Notes under the pieces: generated by a model | What the model saw: only the letters and a program-made list of their open reading frames with translations | What the model was told of the DNA's origin: nothing | Databases searched by the model: none | NCBI RefSeq assembly: GCF_025996515.1 | Contig: NZ_BLRH01000009.1 | Location: 806,001 to 870,000 of the forward strand | Direction of reading: 5' to 3' | Length of the DNA stretch: 64,000 nucleotides | Source of the DNA: Rhizohabitans arisaemae | GTDB lineage: Bacteria; Actinomycetota; Actinomycetes; Streptosporangiales; Streptosporangiaceae | In this document: piece after piece, positions 17,350-23,995 of the stretch | Layout: each line of letters opens with the position of its first letter | Numbering within the stretch: position 1 is the first letter of the stretch | Program-made: the position numbers and the translations under genes

Positions 17350-18759
17350 GTGAGCCAGAACGCGGGGTACGCACATGTCCTGACCGGACGCCAGGTCCGG
17401 ATGATCGCCATCGGCGGCGCCATCGGCGTCGGGCTCTTCCTCGGGTCCGGCGGCCGGATGCAGGCCGTGGGCCCCGGGCTCGTGCTCTCCTACGCGCTGG
17501 CCGGAGTCGCCGCCTTCTTCGTCATGCGGGCCCTCGGCGAACTCGTGATGCACCGGCCCACCTCGGGCAGCTTCGTCGACTACGCGCACGAGTTCATCGG
17601 GCCCTGGGCGAGCTTCGCCAGCGGCTGGATGTACTGGGTGAACTGGGCCGCCACCGGGGTCGCCGAGCTTGTGGCCATCGCCACCTACGTGCACCGGTGG
17701 TTCCCCGACGTCCCCCGGTGGATCACCGCCCTCACCGCGCTCGGCCTGGTCCTCGTGGTCAACCTGCTCTCGGTGCGGCTCTTCGGCGAACTGGAGTTCT
17801 GGTTCGCCCTGCTCAAGGTGCTGGCGATCGTGACCTTCCTGGTGACCGGGCTCACTCTGGTGATCCTCGGCACGCACGGGGCGTCCGCCGCCAACCTCGT
17901 CGCCCACGACGGATTCCTCCCGCACGGCTTCGGCGTCGTCCTCATCAGCCTCCAGGCGGTGGTGTTCGCCTACTCCGGCATCGACCTCGTCGGCATCGCG
18001 GCGGGCGAGACCCGCGACCCGTACCGGGTCCTGCCCAAAGCCGTGAACGGGGTCGTCTGGAGGATCGCGATCTTCTATGTCGGCTCCGTGCTGCTCATGG
18101 GCATGGTCCTGCCCTGGACCGCCTACAGCGCCGGAGAGAGCCCGTTCGTCACCTTCTTCGCCGCCCTGGGGGTGCCGCTCGCCGGGGACGCGATGAACCT
18201 GATCGTCCTCACCGCCGCCATGTCCTCCTGCAACTCCGGTCTCTACTCCACCGGGCGGATCCTGCGCGGCATGGCGCTCAAGGGCGAGGCCCCCATCGCC
18301 ACCGCCTACATGAGCTCCCGGCAGGTGCCGGTCGGCGGCATCCTGCTGACCAGCGTGGTCTTCCTGGGCGGAGTGATCCTCTACTACTTCATCCCCGCCC
18401 AGGCCTTCGAGATCGCGGTCGCCGTCGCCTCCCTCGGCGTCCTCACCACCTGGGCCACGCTGATCGTCTGCCAGATGCGGCTGCACGCGCGGGCCCGGCA
18501 CGGCCTGGTGGACCGCCCGGCGTTCCGGATGCCCGGCTCCCCCGTGACCGGATGGCTCACCCTCGGCTTCCTGACCCTGGTGCTCGCGTTGATGGCCTTC
18601 GCCGAAGAGGCGCAACGGGTCGCGCTCTACTCCCTGCCGCTCATCGTGGGACTCATCGCGCTCGGCTGGCGGCTGGTGAGCCGGAGGCGCCGCGGCGCCG
18701 ACGCCGGGCGGGAACCCGACGCGGTTCCCCTCCCGCCCGCCGACACCACGACGACCTGA
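17350..18759 (+). CDS. Amino acid permease, APC superfamily (AAT-like)
   Basis: A 469-residue 12-helix transporter. The first helix carries the APC hallmark IAIGGAIGVGLFLGSGGRMQ, followed by RALGELVMHRPTSGSFVDYA and FASGWMYWVNWAATGVAEL, characteristic of proton-coupled amino acid transporters. AYSGIDLVGIAAGETRDPYRVLPKAVNGV matches the helix 6-7 region, including the conserved Glu of GETRDP. The substrate cannot be read; relatives carry asparagine, GABA, aromatic or basic amino acids. The start at GTG 17350 is chosen by homology; no ribosome binding site is visible, and TATTAA at 17333 could be a -10. It is convergent with the chorismate mutase gene, 8 nt apart. Confidence 0.9.
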   Translation: MSQNAGYAHVLTGRQVRMIAIGGAIGVGLFLGSGGRMQAVGPGLVLSYALAGVAAFFVMRALGELVMHRPTSGSFVDYAHEFIGPWASFASGWMYWVNWAATGVAELVAIATYVHRWFPDVPRWITALTALGLVLVVNLLSVRLFGELEFWFALLKVLAIVTFLVTGLTLVILGTHGASAANLVAHDGFLPHGFGVVLISLQAVVFAYSGIDLVGIAAGETRDPYRVLPKAVNGVVWRIAIFYVGSVLLMGMVLPWTAYSAGESPFVTFFAALGVPLAGDAMNLIVLTAAMSSCNSGLYSTGRILRGMALKGEAPIATAYMSSRQVPVGGILLTSVVFLGGVILYYFIPAQAFEIAVAVASLGVLTTWATLIVCQMRLHARARHGLVDRPAFRMPGSPVTGWLTLGFLTLVLALMAFAEEAQRVALYSLPLIVGLIALGWRLVSRRRRGADAGREPDAVPLPPADTTTT

Positions 18760-18767
18760 CTTCCGGC

Positions 18768-19691
18768 TCAGCCGCCCGCGCGACGCTCCTCCTCCGACAC
18801 CTCCAGGCCCGCCTCGATGACGGCCTTCATCACCCGGCCGAGACGCCCGGCGCCCAGGCGCGGCGCCCGCCGGGCCATCGCGGCGACGAGGGCGCGCTCC
18901 CGCGCCGGATCCCGCCCGGCGAAACCGCCCACCGGCTTGAGCCGCTGCACCGCCCCCGCGAGCCCGGCCCGCCGCTCCAGGAGCACCGCGAGCGCGGCGT
19001 CCACCTTGTCGATGGCCGACCGCGCCGCGTCCACCGAATCCGGGGCCTCCGGCCGTACCAGCGCCCCGACGACCGTCACCGCCTCCGACGCCTCCGCCAC
19101 ATCGGCGTCGGCCGAGAGCATCAGCCCGTCGGCGCCCGCCGCGACGACCGCCGCCGCCAGCGCGGGATCGCCGCCCAGATCCACGATCACCGGGCGGCCG
19201 GAACGCTCCTTGGCGGCCCGCATCAGCGCGAGGTCGAGGCTGACCCCGCCCAGGTGGGTACGGGTCCCGCTCTCGCAGAGCACCACCTGCTCGTTGCCCT
19301 CCGCCACGCAGTACTCGGCGATCGCCAGCCACTCCGCCAAGGTCGCCCCCGGGCCGCGCTGCACCACCACGGGCAGGCCGAGCCGGGCGACGGCCCGGAC
19401 CAGCTGGAAGTCCTGCATCCACGCCGCGCCGACGATCACCCCGTCGGCCGCCTCGCGCACGGCGGGCAGGTCGGCGGCGGAGAACGGCTCGACCAGGAGC
19501 GGCCCGGGCCAACGCGAGCGCAGCTCGGCGATCGCCTCCGCCGCGGAGACCCCGCCGTGGTGGTCGCGGAGCCCGAGGCGGCACGCGTCGGACCCGGCCA
19601 CCGGACCCCCGATCACCACGGCCGGTCCGGCGCCGACCCGGACGGACCCGAGGTCCACGGCCCGGCACTGTGCCCGTATCGACGTAGACAT
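18768..19691 (-). CDS. Degenerate DAHP-synthase-like domain fused to AroQ chorismate mutase
   Basis: A 307-residue two-domain protein. Residues ~1-215 align with the type I DAHP synthase/KDO8PS barrel: VGAAWMQDFQLVRAV, VVVQRGPGATLAEWLAIAEY, QVVLCESGTRTHLGGV and DLGGDPALAAAVVAAGADGLM correspond to family motifs. However, the usual GPCSxES reads GGPVAGS, the KPRTSPY segment is missing, KRG is QRG, CERGIRTY is CESGTRTH, and the metal-binding His (DxTHS) and Glu (xEVHPDP) are gone. Residues ~218-300 (DAARSAIDKVDAALAVLLER, GRDPARERALV) form an AroQ chorismate mutase. The ATG at 19691 has AAGGAG 8 nt upstream. Chorismate mutase activity is likely; DAHP synthase activity looks lost, so that domain may be regulatory. 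Confidence 0.82.
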   Translation of the reverse strand: MSTSIRAQCRAVDLGSVRVGAGPAVVIGGPVAGSDACRLGLRDHHGGVSAAEAIAELRSRWPGPLLVEPFSAADLPAVREAADGVIVGAAWMQDFQLVRAVARLGLPVVVQRGPGATLAEWLAIAEYCVAEGNEQVVLCESGTRTHLGGVSLDLALMRAAKERSGRPVIVDLGGDPALAAAVVAAGADGLMLSADADVAEASEAVTVVGALVRPEAPDSVDAARSAIDKVDAALAVLLERRAGLAGAVQRLKPVGGFAGRDPARERALVAAMARRAPRLGAGRLGRVMKAVIEAGLEVSEEERRAGG

Positions 19692-19740
19692 GTGTGTGAG
19701 CTCCTTCATGGGGACAGGCCGGCCCACGCGAGCCGGCGGG

Positions 19741-19777
19741 GAAAAGACAGAAGGCAGAGGCGATACGCCTCTGCCTT
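19741..19777 (-). terminator. Intrinsic terminator in the leader of the chorismate mutase gene
   Basis: On the minus strand AAGGCAGAGGCG and CGCCTCTGCCTT (19751-19762 with 19766-19777) form a perfect 12-bp stem with a 3-nt loop, followed by CTGTCTTTTC. It lies between a probable transcription start and the ATG at 19691, where a terminator makes sense only as an attenuator. On the plus strand no T-run follows. Confidence 0.65.
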
Positions 19778-19781
19778 CCAC

Positions 19782-19835
19782 GCCGGCTCTGGGTGGTCGC
19801 TCGATCAGGTCACGACCGGCTCACCCAGAGCCGGC
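19782..19835 (-). promoter_or_regulatory. Long leader stem upstream of the attenuator
   Basis: GCCGGCTCTGGGTG (19782-19795) pairs perfectly with CACCCAGAGCCGGC (19822-19835): a 14-bp stem just before the terminator. GAGCCGGC of this stem could instead pair with GCCGGCTC beyond the terminator (about 19733), offering an alternative fold. The candidate leader peptide reads into this stem. Confidence 0.55.
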
Positions 19836-19861
19836 CCGATAAACGTGAAAGAGCGATACAC
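19805..19861 (-). CDS. Candidate leader peptide with Tyr-Phe-Phe codons
   Basis: An 18-codon ORF starting GTG 19861 encodes VYRSFTFIGPALGEPVVT; Tyr, Phe and Phe codons are within its first seven positions. It ends inside the long leader stem, the place where a stalled ribosome would change folding. A second frame (ATG 19863) encodes an alternative with one Trp. No strong ribosome site is visible. It is listed as a hypothesis, not a proven gene. Confidence 0.35.
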   Translation of the reverse strand: MYRSFTFIGPALGEPVVT

Positions 19862-20039
19862 ATCGGTCACTCTACCCGGGATGCGACGCTACCCTCCACC
19901 CGCCGTCCCGGCGGTCCCGCGCAAAGCGATGACATTCCCCGCCGGGAACGAGAGGATTGACGGGTTCACGGTAGTCATCCGGCGGATCGTGCACTCCAGG
20001 GTTCTCCTGTGGCGATCGGCACACGCAGCGGAGGTACCC

Positions 20040-20501
20040 ATGCGGCGGTTGCTCGCGGCGCTCACCCTTGTCGCCCTTGTGGCGGCCTGCACGAGCGGAC
20101 CCACCCTGGATGAAGCGGCGGCGGAACTCCAGAAGGACCTCCGGCGATTCGAAACCGACGACGTGTTCAAGAACGAGCTGGCCGCATTCAAGGTCGTCGA
20201 GCAACCCGATCGGGACATCCCCTGCGGAGACGGTCGATTCAAGAGAGTCTTCGCCGCGACGGCGGAGGACGGTGGCACACCACTGACGCCGAATGATCTA
20301 TATGGAGCCCAGCGCATCATGGAAAGCACACTGGCATTGTTTGGCTATGAGGTGACTTACGATATGAACCAGCTGGAAAGGCTGGACGGCCGCGATATCC
20401 GTGCCGACAAGAAGGAGCTGGGTATCACTGTCAATGTGGCCGTTCGACCAGGTTCACCAGCCTACCGACTGCGAGCAGAGACACTCTGCCTTCAACACTA
20501 G
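20040..20501 (+). CDS. Small lipoprotein of unknown function
   Basis: A 153-residue protein with a lipoprotein signal, MRRLLAALTLVALVAACTSG: a basic n-region, hydrophobic core and lipobox LVAAC, with the acylated Cys at residue 17. The mature part is acidic and helical at first (LDEAAAELQKDLRRFETDDVF), then has a pair of cysteines (IPCGDG and the C-terminal LCLQH) that could bridge. The ATG at 20040 has GGAGG 6 nt upstream. The second half is clearly AT-richer than its surroundings. It is convergent with the 652-aa WXG-partner gene, only 11 nt between stops, and the AT-rich stretch continues into that gene's 3' end. No family is recognised. Confidence 0.82.
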   Translation: MRRLLAALTLVALVAACTSGPTLDEAAAELQKDLRRFETDDVFKNELAAFKVVEQPDRDIPCGDGRFKRVFAATAEDGGTPLTPNDLYGAQRIMESTLALFGYEVTYDMNQLERLDGRDIRADKKELGITVNVAVRPGSPAYRLRAETLCLQH

Positions 20502-20512
20502 AACGGCAAAGA

Positions 20513-22471
20513 TTAGCTGGATTTCCTGATCAGATTTTTAGCATAATCACTTGTTCTTAGTCGCGAGCCGCTTTCAACCTTCTCATCGAATATCTCATTG
20601 GCATCAAGCCACTCCTCGTAGGGAGCCAGCTTGCTGAGAAGAACCTGGTCCCAGCTTCTGGTTCCAGTACTGGCGTCTACTTTGGCCTCGGCAACAAACT
20701 GATCGTAACTCTTTAATCCACCTGTTCTCTTGTCTACCAGTTCCGCTGGTGGAGGGGTCGCTGGGAATCCCGCCTGATGCAGAATCTGCGCGAGGTCATA
20801 TTTCATCCGCACCGACCACGCAACCCGAGCTTCGGTCACCTTCTCCACGCGCTTTTCGAAGTCACCCGCCCAGTCGTCGAGGACGGCGCTGGCACCATAT
20901 GCCTTGGTCAATGTCCATGCGACCTGCGCGGCCGGATGTTTGAAGCCAATCTCCAGTCCGAGCCCTGCAGTGTTCTTGAGGAAGTTTCTGACCAGGGCCT
21001 CCGTGGCGTCCTGCTGCCCGCGGACTTCCACCTCTGCCAGGAATTGAAGCCCACCGAAATCGCCGAACATGATGTTCGCGCCGCGGAACTGCTTGGTCAA
21101 TCCGCCCTGCTGCGCATCCCTGCGTGCCGCCGCCATGAGTGCCTCCTGCCGGAACGACCCAAGGGATTCGTCGAACTCCTCGGTCAGGCGTTCGTCTCCG
21201 GCGAAGGTGCGGAGGAAGCCGTAGGTGTCCTTGGGGCTGAGGAAGAACGCGGGGGTCACCCCGGGGGCGTCCTCCCAGTGCGGGGGTCGCGTCATTCCCG
21301 ACTCTCGGAGCGCTGCTTTGTCGAATCGGCCGCCGCTGACGAGTTCGTGCACGTAGGAGGCGCCGATCCGCGCCATAGACGGTCTCGCCCCCGCGGGCAG
21401 GTTCTCCCGGAATCCGGAGGCGACCCGGATGAGGTCGAAGGTGAAGGCCGCCGCCTCCCGGCTGTGCTTGCCGGGCCGTTCCGTCCCGGCCTCCGCGCCC
21501 GATTCGGCCGCCCGGCCGAAGGACTCGGCCAGTCTCTCGTTTCCGGGTCGTCCGGCGTGGTCGAGGACGAGCTTCATCTTCTCGATCCGGCCGAGGCGGC
21601 TCGACGGCCCGCCCATCTTGGCGAACGCGTCGCGTACGGCGGCTCCGTCTCCGGCGAGCACGTCGAAGGCGAGCGCGACGGTGTCGCCCGGGTAGCCGAA
21701 GGCCCGGAGCTGGGCCCGGCCGGCGCCGCGTTGATCGCCGCGGGGCGCGCGGGCGAATCCGTCCAAGGCCAGCGCGCGGGCCGCTTCGCTGCGGAAGGCG
21801 GTGGGGGCGCCGGCGGAGCGGAGCAGCGCGAGCCGGTTCCACGCGGTGACCCGGTTGGTGGGGCGGAGGAAGTCCTGTTTGACGCGGTCGAATCCGGGCG
21901 GTCGGCTGCCGGAGCGGAGTGCGGCGCCGAGGGCCCGTCCGAGACGTTCGAGGTCGCCTTTGGCCGTCCTGCTTCCTGAGTCGGCGATCAACGCGGGGAG
22001 CACGTCGCGGATCTGGGGATCGAGCGCGGTGTAGAAGGCCGCGGCGGCGTCCGGATCCTTGGCGAGTCCGGCGATCTTCTCGGACCATCGGTGGATCGCC
22101 TCGGCCTGGAAATCGCCGGAGAACTCGCGGAAGATCTGGTTGTGGACGAGGCCGAGGGCCCGGCCGTGTTCGCGGGCCTCACCCAGGGTGAGGATCTTCT
22201 CGGTGACGGCGGTGAACGGGGTGTCCCCGATCCTCGCGGCGGCGAGGGAGAGGGTGTGCCTGCGGCGGAGCGACGGGAGCTGGTCCTCCGCCCAGCCGCC
22301 GATCCGATCCAGCTCGGTGAGCGCGCCGGTGGCGACCTCGTAGCCGGCGAAGAGGCGCCGATACTCACCGGCGAATCCGCGCAGGGTGCGGCCGTCCCGT
22401 TCCACGGATTCGATCATGGGCGCGAGTCGATCGGGGTTGACGCCGCGGAACCCGGCCGGAAGGGGCGCCAC
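20513..22471 (-). CDS. 652-aa WXG-partner protein with AT-rich C-terminal end
   Basis: A 652-residue, mainly helical protein of unknown function. The N-terminus (FRGVNPDRLAPMIESVERD) resembles the FVGVRPDNVEELARRL opening of the 634-aa protein. Residues ~150-195 contain DPDAAAAFYTALDPQIRDVLPAL, a motif type I associate with DUF6571-like actinobacterial proteins. Towards the C-terminus, NTAGLGLEIGFKHPAAQVAWTLTKAYGASAVLDDWA could be a membrane-interacting segment. The last ~120 residues are Lys/Asp/Ser-rich and encoded by AT-richer DNA, suggesting a replaced end, as in polymorphic toxins. The GTG at 22471 starts two bases after the stop of the small WXG gene. No catalytic motif is recognised. 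Confidence 0.72.
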   Translation of the reverse strand: MAPLPAGFRGVNPDRLAPMIESVERDGRTLRGFAGEYRRLFAGYEVATGALTELDRIGGWAEDQLPSLRRRHTLSLAAARIGDTPFTAVTEKILTLGEAREHGRALGLVHNQIFREFSGDFQAEAIHRWSEKIAGLAKDPDAAAAFYTALDPQIRDVLPALIADSGSRTAKGDLERLGRALGAALRSGSRPPGFDRVKQDFLRPTNRVTAWNRLALLRSAGAPTAFRSEAARALALDGFARAPRGDQRGAGRAQLRAFGYPGDTVALAFDVLAGDGAAVRDAFAKMGGPSSRLGRIEKMKLVLDHAGRPGNERLAESFGRAAESGAEAGTERPGKHSREAAAFTFDLIRVASGFRENLPAGARPSMARIGASYVHELVSGGRFDKAALRESGMTRPPHWEDAPGVTPAFFLSPKDTYGFLRTFAGDERLTEEFDESLGSFRQEALMAAARRDAQQGGLTKQFRGANIMFGDFGGLQFLAEVEVRGQQDATEALVRNFLKNTAGLGLEIGFKHPAAQVAWTLTKAYGASAVLDDWAGDFEKRVEKVTEARVAWSVRMKYDLAQILHQAGFPATPPPAELVDKRTGGLKSYDQFVAEAKVDASTGTRSWDQVLLSKLAPYEEWLDANEIFDEKVESGSRLRTSDYAKNLIRKSS

Positions 22472-22473
22472 GG

Positions 22474-22791
22474 TCAGCCCATCCGCCCGGAGAGGCGCCG
22501 GCGGATCAGTTCGGCTTGGTGGGCCGGGACCATGGCCGGATGCCGGGCCAGGGCTTCGTCCACATCGCCGAGGAGCCGTTCCACCGCCCGCTTCAGCTGA
22601 GCCCGCCGGCCGCCGAGTTCGTCCTTCCACCGGTCGGCCGACGGGCCGACCCAGACCTGTCCCCCGCCCATGTCCGATTCGGCCTTGCCGAGAGCCCCGC
22701 GCAACGTCTCCGCTTCCTCGACGAGCCGGGCCCGAAGCCGGATCAGGTTGACGTGGAGGGGGTTCTCCACCATCGGTTCGGGGGAACCCAT
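22474..22791 (-). CDS. Small WXG100-like protein, module 2
   Basis: A 105-residue helical protein of WXG100 type. The W-x-G turn is in GGQVWVGPSADRWKDEL, between helix LHVNLIRLRARLVEEAETLRG and helix RAQLKRAVERLLGDVDEALARH. A short basic C-terminal extension (QAELIRRRLSGRMG) follows. I chose ATG 22791 because GGAGGAG precedes it by 6 nt; ATGs at 22821 and 22809 would add residues without a ribosome site. It is coupled to the 652-aa partner gene, with a two-base gap. Its arrangement matches module 1 at 16911-17153. Confidence 0.8.
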   Translation of the reverse strand: MGSPEPMVENPLHVNLIRLRARLVEEAETLRGALGKAESDMGGGQVWVGPSADRWKDELGGRRAQLKRAVERLLGDVDEALARHPAMVPAHQAELIRRRLSGRMG

Positions 22792-22977
22792 CCCCTGCTC
22801 CTCCCCCATGATGAAATTCATCTACCCCGCGTAACCACCTTTGCTCTGGATGTAAATTACGTCACCCTCAGCGCTTCAGGTACCCCCATACATGAGGTAC
22901 CTGGCCCCCAACTACCGGGTATGCCGCCCCTGGGATCGGATGGCCGGTGTCGGACCGCTGTCATCGGGGGTATCCGG

Positions 22978-23670
22978 ATGCCCGTAAAGTCGTTCGACAT
23001 GAAAGCACCTGTTCGAGACGGCCTCGGCGTGGGGATCGCCGTAGGGGTGTCCGGGGTGGCGTTCGGCGCCGCCGCCGTGACCGCCGGACTCGACGTGCTG
23101 CAAGCCTGCGCGCTCAGTCTGTTCGCGTTCACCGGCGCCTCGCAGTTCGCGCTCATCGGGGTGGTGGCGGGCGGCGGCAACCTGGTCGCCGGCACCGCGG
23201 GCGCCCTGCTGCTCGGTGGGCGGAACACCCTGTACGGACTCCGTCTGGCCGGACTGCTCGGGGTGCGCGGGGCCAGGCGGGGTCTCGCCGCGCAGGGCGT
23301 GATCGACGAGACGACCGCGGTCGCCCTCGCCCAGCCTTCGCCCGAAGCGGCCAGAACCGCCTTCACCGCGACCTTCGTCTCCCTCTATCTGTGCTGGAAC
23401 CTCACCACGTTGATCGGTGCCGCGGGCACCGAGCTCGTGGCCGATCCGGCGGCGCTCGGGCTGGACGTGGTGGGGCCCGCCACGTTCCTGGCGCTGCTGT
23501 GGCCGCGTTTAAAGGAGTCCGGACAGGTGAGGCTGATCGCGGTACTGGGTGCGGTGACGGCCGTGGCGACGGCGTCGTTCCTCCCTCCCGGGGTTCCGGT
23601 GCTCCTCGCCGCGTCGGCCGTACTCGTCGTCACTCTGCGCCCCCGAAGCGACCGCGCCACGGAGAAGTGA
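22978..23670 (+). CDS. azlC: Branched-chain amino acid exporter large subunit (AzlC family)
   Basis: AzlC forms, with AzlD, an exporter of branched-chain amino acids or analogues. The 230-residue protein begins with a short polar N-terminus, then VSGVAFGAAAVTAGLDVLQACALSLFAFTGASQFALIGVVAGGG, the family signature (FTGASQFA). It continues with about six hydrophobic segments, including LLLGGRNTLYGLRLAGLL. I chose ATG 22978 because GGGGG lies 7 nt upstream; ATG 22999 is an alternative. The azlD start follows the stop by 4 nt. It is divergent from WXG module 2. Substrates are inferred from the family. Confidence 0.92.
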   Translation: MPVKSFDMKAPVRDGLGVGIAVGVSGVAFGAAAVTAGLDVLQACALSLFAFTGASQFALIGVVAGGGNLVAGTAGALLLGGRNTLYGLRLAGLLGVRGARRGLAAQGVIDETTAVALAQPSPEAARTAFTATFVSLYLCWNLTTLIGAAGTELVADPAALGLDVVGPATFLALLWPRLKESGQVRLIAVLGAVTAVATASFLPPGVPVLLAASAVLVVTLRPRSDRATEK

Positions 23671-23674
23671 TCCA

Positions 23675-23992
23675 GTGACCTTATGGCCCGCCGTTATCGC
23701 CACCTGTCTAGGATGCTATTTACTGAAATATGCGGGTTTGGCAGCACCACAACGGATCCTGGACCACCCCGAGGTACAGCGTTTCGCCAATCTCGTCCCG
23801 GTGGCGCTTCTCGCCGCGCTGATCGCCGTACAGACGTTCACCCACGGCCAGGCGCTCCACCTGGACGTCCCGCGGCTGGCGGGCCTGGGCGCGGCCGTTC
23901 TCGCCTTGGTCCTCCGGGCTCCGTTTCTCGTCGTCCTCGCCGTCGCCGCAGCCGTCGCCGCCGGGCTGCGCCTCATAGGAACAGGTGGATAG
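23675..23992 (+). CDS. azlD: Branched-chain amino acid exporter small subunit (AzlD family)
   Basis: A 105-residue AzlD protein with three to four hydrophobic helices: MTLWPAVIATCLGCYLLKYAG at the N-terminus, QRFANLVPVALLAALIAVQTF (the family's conserved VPVALLAAL region), and a C-terminal pair built on LGAAVLALVLRAPFLVVLAVAAAVAAGLRL. GTG start at 23675, four bases after the azlC stop. It acts with AzlC in the membrane. The following kinase gene begins three bases after its stop, so all three are probably one transcript. Confidence 0.92.
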   Translation: MTLWPAVIATCLGCYLLKYAGLAAPQRILDHPEVQRFANLVPVALLAALIAVQTFTHGQALHLDVPRLAGLGAAVLALVLRAPFLVVLAVAAAVAAGLRLIGTGG

Positions 23993-23995
23993 CGC

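Noticed and set aside
17217-20501. A 1094-codon open frame on the plus strand
   Set aside because: It runs out of frame across the permease and antisense to the mutase gene; only its last 154 codons (20040-20501, with lipoprotein signal and ribosome site) are real.
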